From positions 1 through 64,000 of the forward strand of contig CAMATH010000003.1 in NCBI GenBank assembly GCA_945860955.1: DNA of 64,000 bases, written 5' to 3'. This document shows, in pieces, positions 63,101-64,000 of this stretch; the stretch's first letter is position 1, and the number at the start of each line of letters is the position of its first letter. The translations under genes and the position numbers were made by a program. The DNA is from Planctomicrobium piriforme. GTDB lineage: Bacteria; Planctomycetota; Planctomycetia; Planctomycetales; Planctomycetaceae. The notes under the pieces were generated by a model. The model had not been told where the DNA came from, ran no database searches, and saw only the letters and a program-made list of their open reading frames with translations.

Positions 63101-64000
63101 GCTGGTGATTCTCGCGGTGATTTTTGTGGGTGTCACAAGTTTCTCGGCGCTGTTGCGAATCCGCGTGGAGAATCCGTGGAAGGTCTTCGCAGTGATCGGG
63201 GGAGTGATGTTGGCCGGGTTCTTCCTGATGATCATTATCGTCTCCAATTTATCGCGGACGATGTTCACACATATCGGCTCTGAAATGGCACCCAAAAACG
63301 CGGCACCTCCTACCGGAATGACGGCGCAATCGACCTTGGAATTCCGCGACGAGTCTGGTGTTGCGGAGACGACCAGGTCTAAGGACATGGCCCCCGGGAG
63401 AACTCCGGTCGGGCCGACGGTTGCTGGTGCGAAGGGAGGCGGCATGATGCCGGGAGCGACCGCTAGCCCGGTTCCACTGCCCGTCCAACCCCCCGGGATG
63501 GCACCCCGAGAGGCGGACATGGAGTTCGATCTCCCCAAACTCGACGCGAGCGAGATGCCCGCTGATCCGAATCAGGCACCGCTTCCCGATCCCGCCGACG
63601 CGGCGATGCCGGAACCGGCCGCCAAGCCGGGGAACGACCCGTTCAACCCCGCGGTCCCGCAGGTCGCCGACCCCTTTGGGCCGGCTCAAAGGCCCGCCTT
63701 GTCCTCGAAAGCGTCCAAAGGCCGACTCTCGTTGTCGATCGATCTGCAGATTCCTCCAGAGTCTGCCAGCACCCGACTGCGATACGCGGGTGTGTCGGCG
63801 GGGCCGCAGGAACCCTCTTTGGAACTGGAAGTGGTCGACGAACGCGAGGCGCAATCGGGGTTGCTCGCCTGGCTGGTGGGAATGGTGGTGCTGTTTTGGA
63901 TGCTCCGCCGCGCCTCGTGGCCGCTCCGAACGGTGATCGGCATCATCGCCCTCGCGCTCCCCTGGGCGCTGCTCCCCGTGATGCGGCTCGATTTCCTTCC
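60189..64000 (+). CDS. Large exported membrane protein, 3' end outside the window
   Basis: At least 1270 codons, open to the window edge; I followed the frame and found no stop. It starts with a signal peptide (residues 1-22, ending EQPAAAQ). About 900 residues of beta-rich, soluble-looking sequence follow (for example RRIYVPFDELD near residue 38). Two close TM helices then lie at about 968-990 and 1000-1022. A Pro/Met/Ala-rich acidic linker runs from about 1030 to 1180 and a further membrane segment starts near 1225 (LLAWLVGMVVLFWML), with more at the edge. No family is recognised. Likely a cell-envelope protein with a large periplasmic part; a divergent neighbour of hemQ. Confidence 0.8.
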   Translation, partial: MPVRFWLLVGLLAALSFEQPAAAQPPAPANPAKPSPPRRIYVPFDELDTIVGGDAVGVLIPKADYDALVERAQGKQPDGTPAIVGTSAAYQVQIVNEQLVVDAQLEFTQSQPGPSVWDLPFKNLAVESAQLDDAPAAVARAPGAGRELMLFSSGTGRHTLKLTLSTPLAVVGSDQLASLGIPALPTGTADLEIPAGKFLQWGDATLERPAPIDQPAKYTLAVGGRKELSLRITDRRADQSAQSLVFAASAIGLHVAPEEQTWRAVTALNVFGQPIDALTVQVPSTLQIVSVESIGLDRWEIVEEQGVSTLRLTWRQPFNESRTIVFQGISGSVLGQQWSVPRLQILKAAAHQVGVLVQSQAGLRLKMVEAAAVRRVGAGEAAAAGLPSTPDMTIQVAETQQLHYAAWRDDFTLVFVTQPRSRELWSTITTSVAVGVPELRLESSIRVQPKHGALFDFDLALPADWIAQELLVNDKPTEWRLLPSEPGSNLMRVMFDPAIPSGGSVNLRLTAAHTPGENWPPETTPLLIALPEVQLPASTATVGRYTVVSGSDLEVTAQELTNLDPVPLNTAESAGSAGTTLAWEHQDARYSGQLKIARRPVRLFARTLAFHRLGRETVSTRWELQLVAQGGGARRVQIALPEKSGGDLQFQLLLADGRNASNGLAITEQSAATPANGERVWTISFSQRVLGTVHLGVDLEQARPSESDEIALPGFRVLNSERQFGQVAVEAAPDQRLEVIARDENGQPLREIDAADLPHPDGYTPAERVVAAFEMLRPGERLRVREERYSPGSVPTAICEKLRMTSVLGSTGELQHRAEFVLRAVGVQSLLVQPPGEAELWATLVDGQPLEVRRDQARPSEAATYFVPLPAVDPPDRPRAIRLYYRTHRAQAGGVRSLYELPPRISVLTGAGEKLAVDILERDWELHHPANSNIIRSKGNFEPDHPLTRNSILGSVQRDVFRWNSSHLITRLVILAVIFVGVTSFSALLRIRVENPWKVFAVIGGVMLAGFFLMIIIVSNLSRTMFTHIGSEMAPKNAAPPTGMTAQSTLEFRDESGVAETTRSKDMAPGRTPVGPTVAGAKGGGMMPGATASPVPLPVQPPGMAPREADMEFDLPKLDASEMPADPNQAPLPDPADAAMPEPAAKPGNDPFNPAVPQVADPFGPAQRPALSSKASKGRLSLSIDLQIPPESASTRLRYAGVSAGPQEPSLELEVVDEREAQSGLLAWLVGMVVLFWMLRRASWPLRTVIGIIALALPWALLPVMRLDFL

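Noticed and set aside
60189-64000. Frameshift or split in the last gene
   Set aside because: I checked the frame at several points from 60306 to 63861 and it stays the same, so it is one open gene cut by the window edge.

Overview
The window is typical of a member of the phylum Planctomycetota, most likely order Planctomycetales. The signs are paired DUF1549/DUF1553 (PSCyt/PSD1) and DUF1501 genes in two places, a secreted DUF1080 glycosidase-like protein, two Hanks-type protein kinases (one with a WD40 array), and a giant surface protein whose N-terminus carries an LEDRRVLN version of the planctomycete LEPR-XLL-type motif. The DNA is GC-rich, coding density is high, and many genes start with overlapping stop/start codons. 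I saw no rRNA, tRNA, CRISPR array, prophage or transposase. The last gene runs off the right edge.

Layout. 1-3.8 kb: a secreted c-type cytochrome, leuC with a small acidic partner gene but no leuD, and a secreted unknown protein. 3.9-18.1 kb: two very large genes, a 2776-aa repetitive adhesin-like surface protein and an 1858-aa transmembrane Ser/Thr kinase with about 21 WD40 blades. 18.1-21.6 kb: a minus-strand DUF1549/1553-DUF1501 pair lacking the usual cytochrome head. 21.7-25.9 kb: a membrane zinc peptidase, phosphomannose isomerase, and a fused alpha-beta E1 component of a 2-oxoacid dehydrogenase. 26.0-30.9 kb: a 1627-aa membrane protein with about 900 residues of charged low-complexity sequence.

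31.0-37.6 kb is the most interesting operon: an orphan ThDP-binding half-enzyme, a DUF5682 protein, a VWA protein with an intact MIDAS, and a double SWIM zinc-finger protein. The reading frames overlap, and the MoxR AAA ATPase usually found with such genes is absent. It is followed by an alpha/beta hydrolase whose signal peptide is cut off by an in-frame TAA. 39.7-42.1 kb holds a two-gene ATPase + HNH nuclease cassette that looks like a Septu (PtuA/PtuB) anti-phage system.

42.3-46.9 kb: a second, full-length PSCyt1-PSCyt2-PSD1 gene with its DUF1501 partner. 47.2-49.2 kb: a cyclase-family hydrolase, then thiS-thiG for the thiazole half of thiamine. 49.3-54.8 kb: a kinase with a receiver-like tail, then a three-subunit molybdenum hydroxylase (FAD, 2Fe-2S and Mo subunits) closed by a hairpin terminator. 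55.0-60 kb: a DUF1080 protein, a small membrane protein, a ChrA chromate transporter, an ATP-grasp ligase and HemQ. 60.2 kb to the end: a large exported membrane protein, incomplete at the window edge. Several intergenic gaps hold GC-rich palindromes resembling REP elements.
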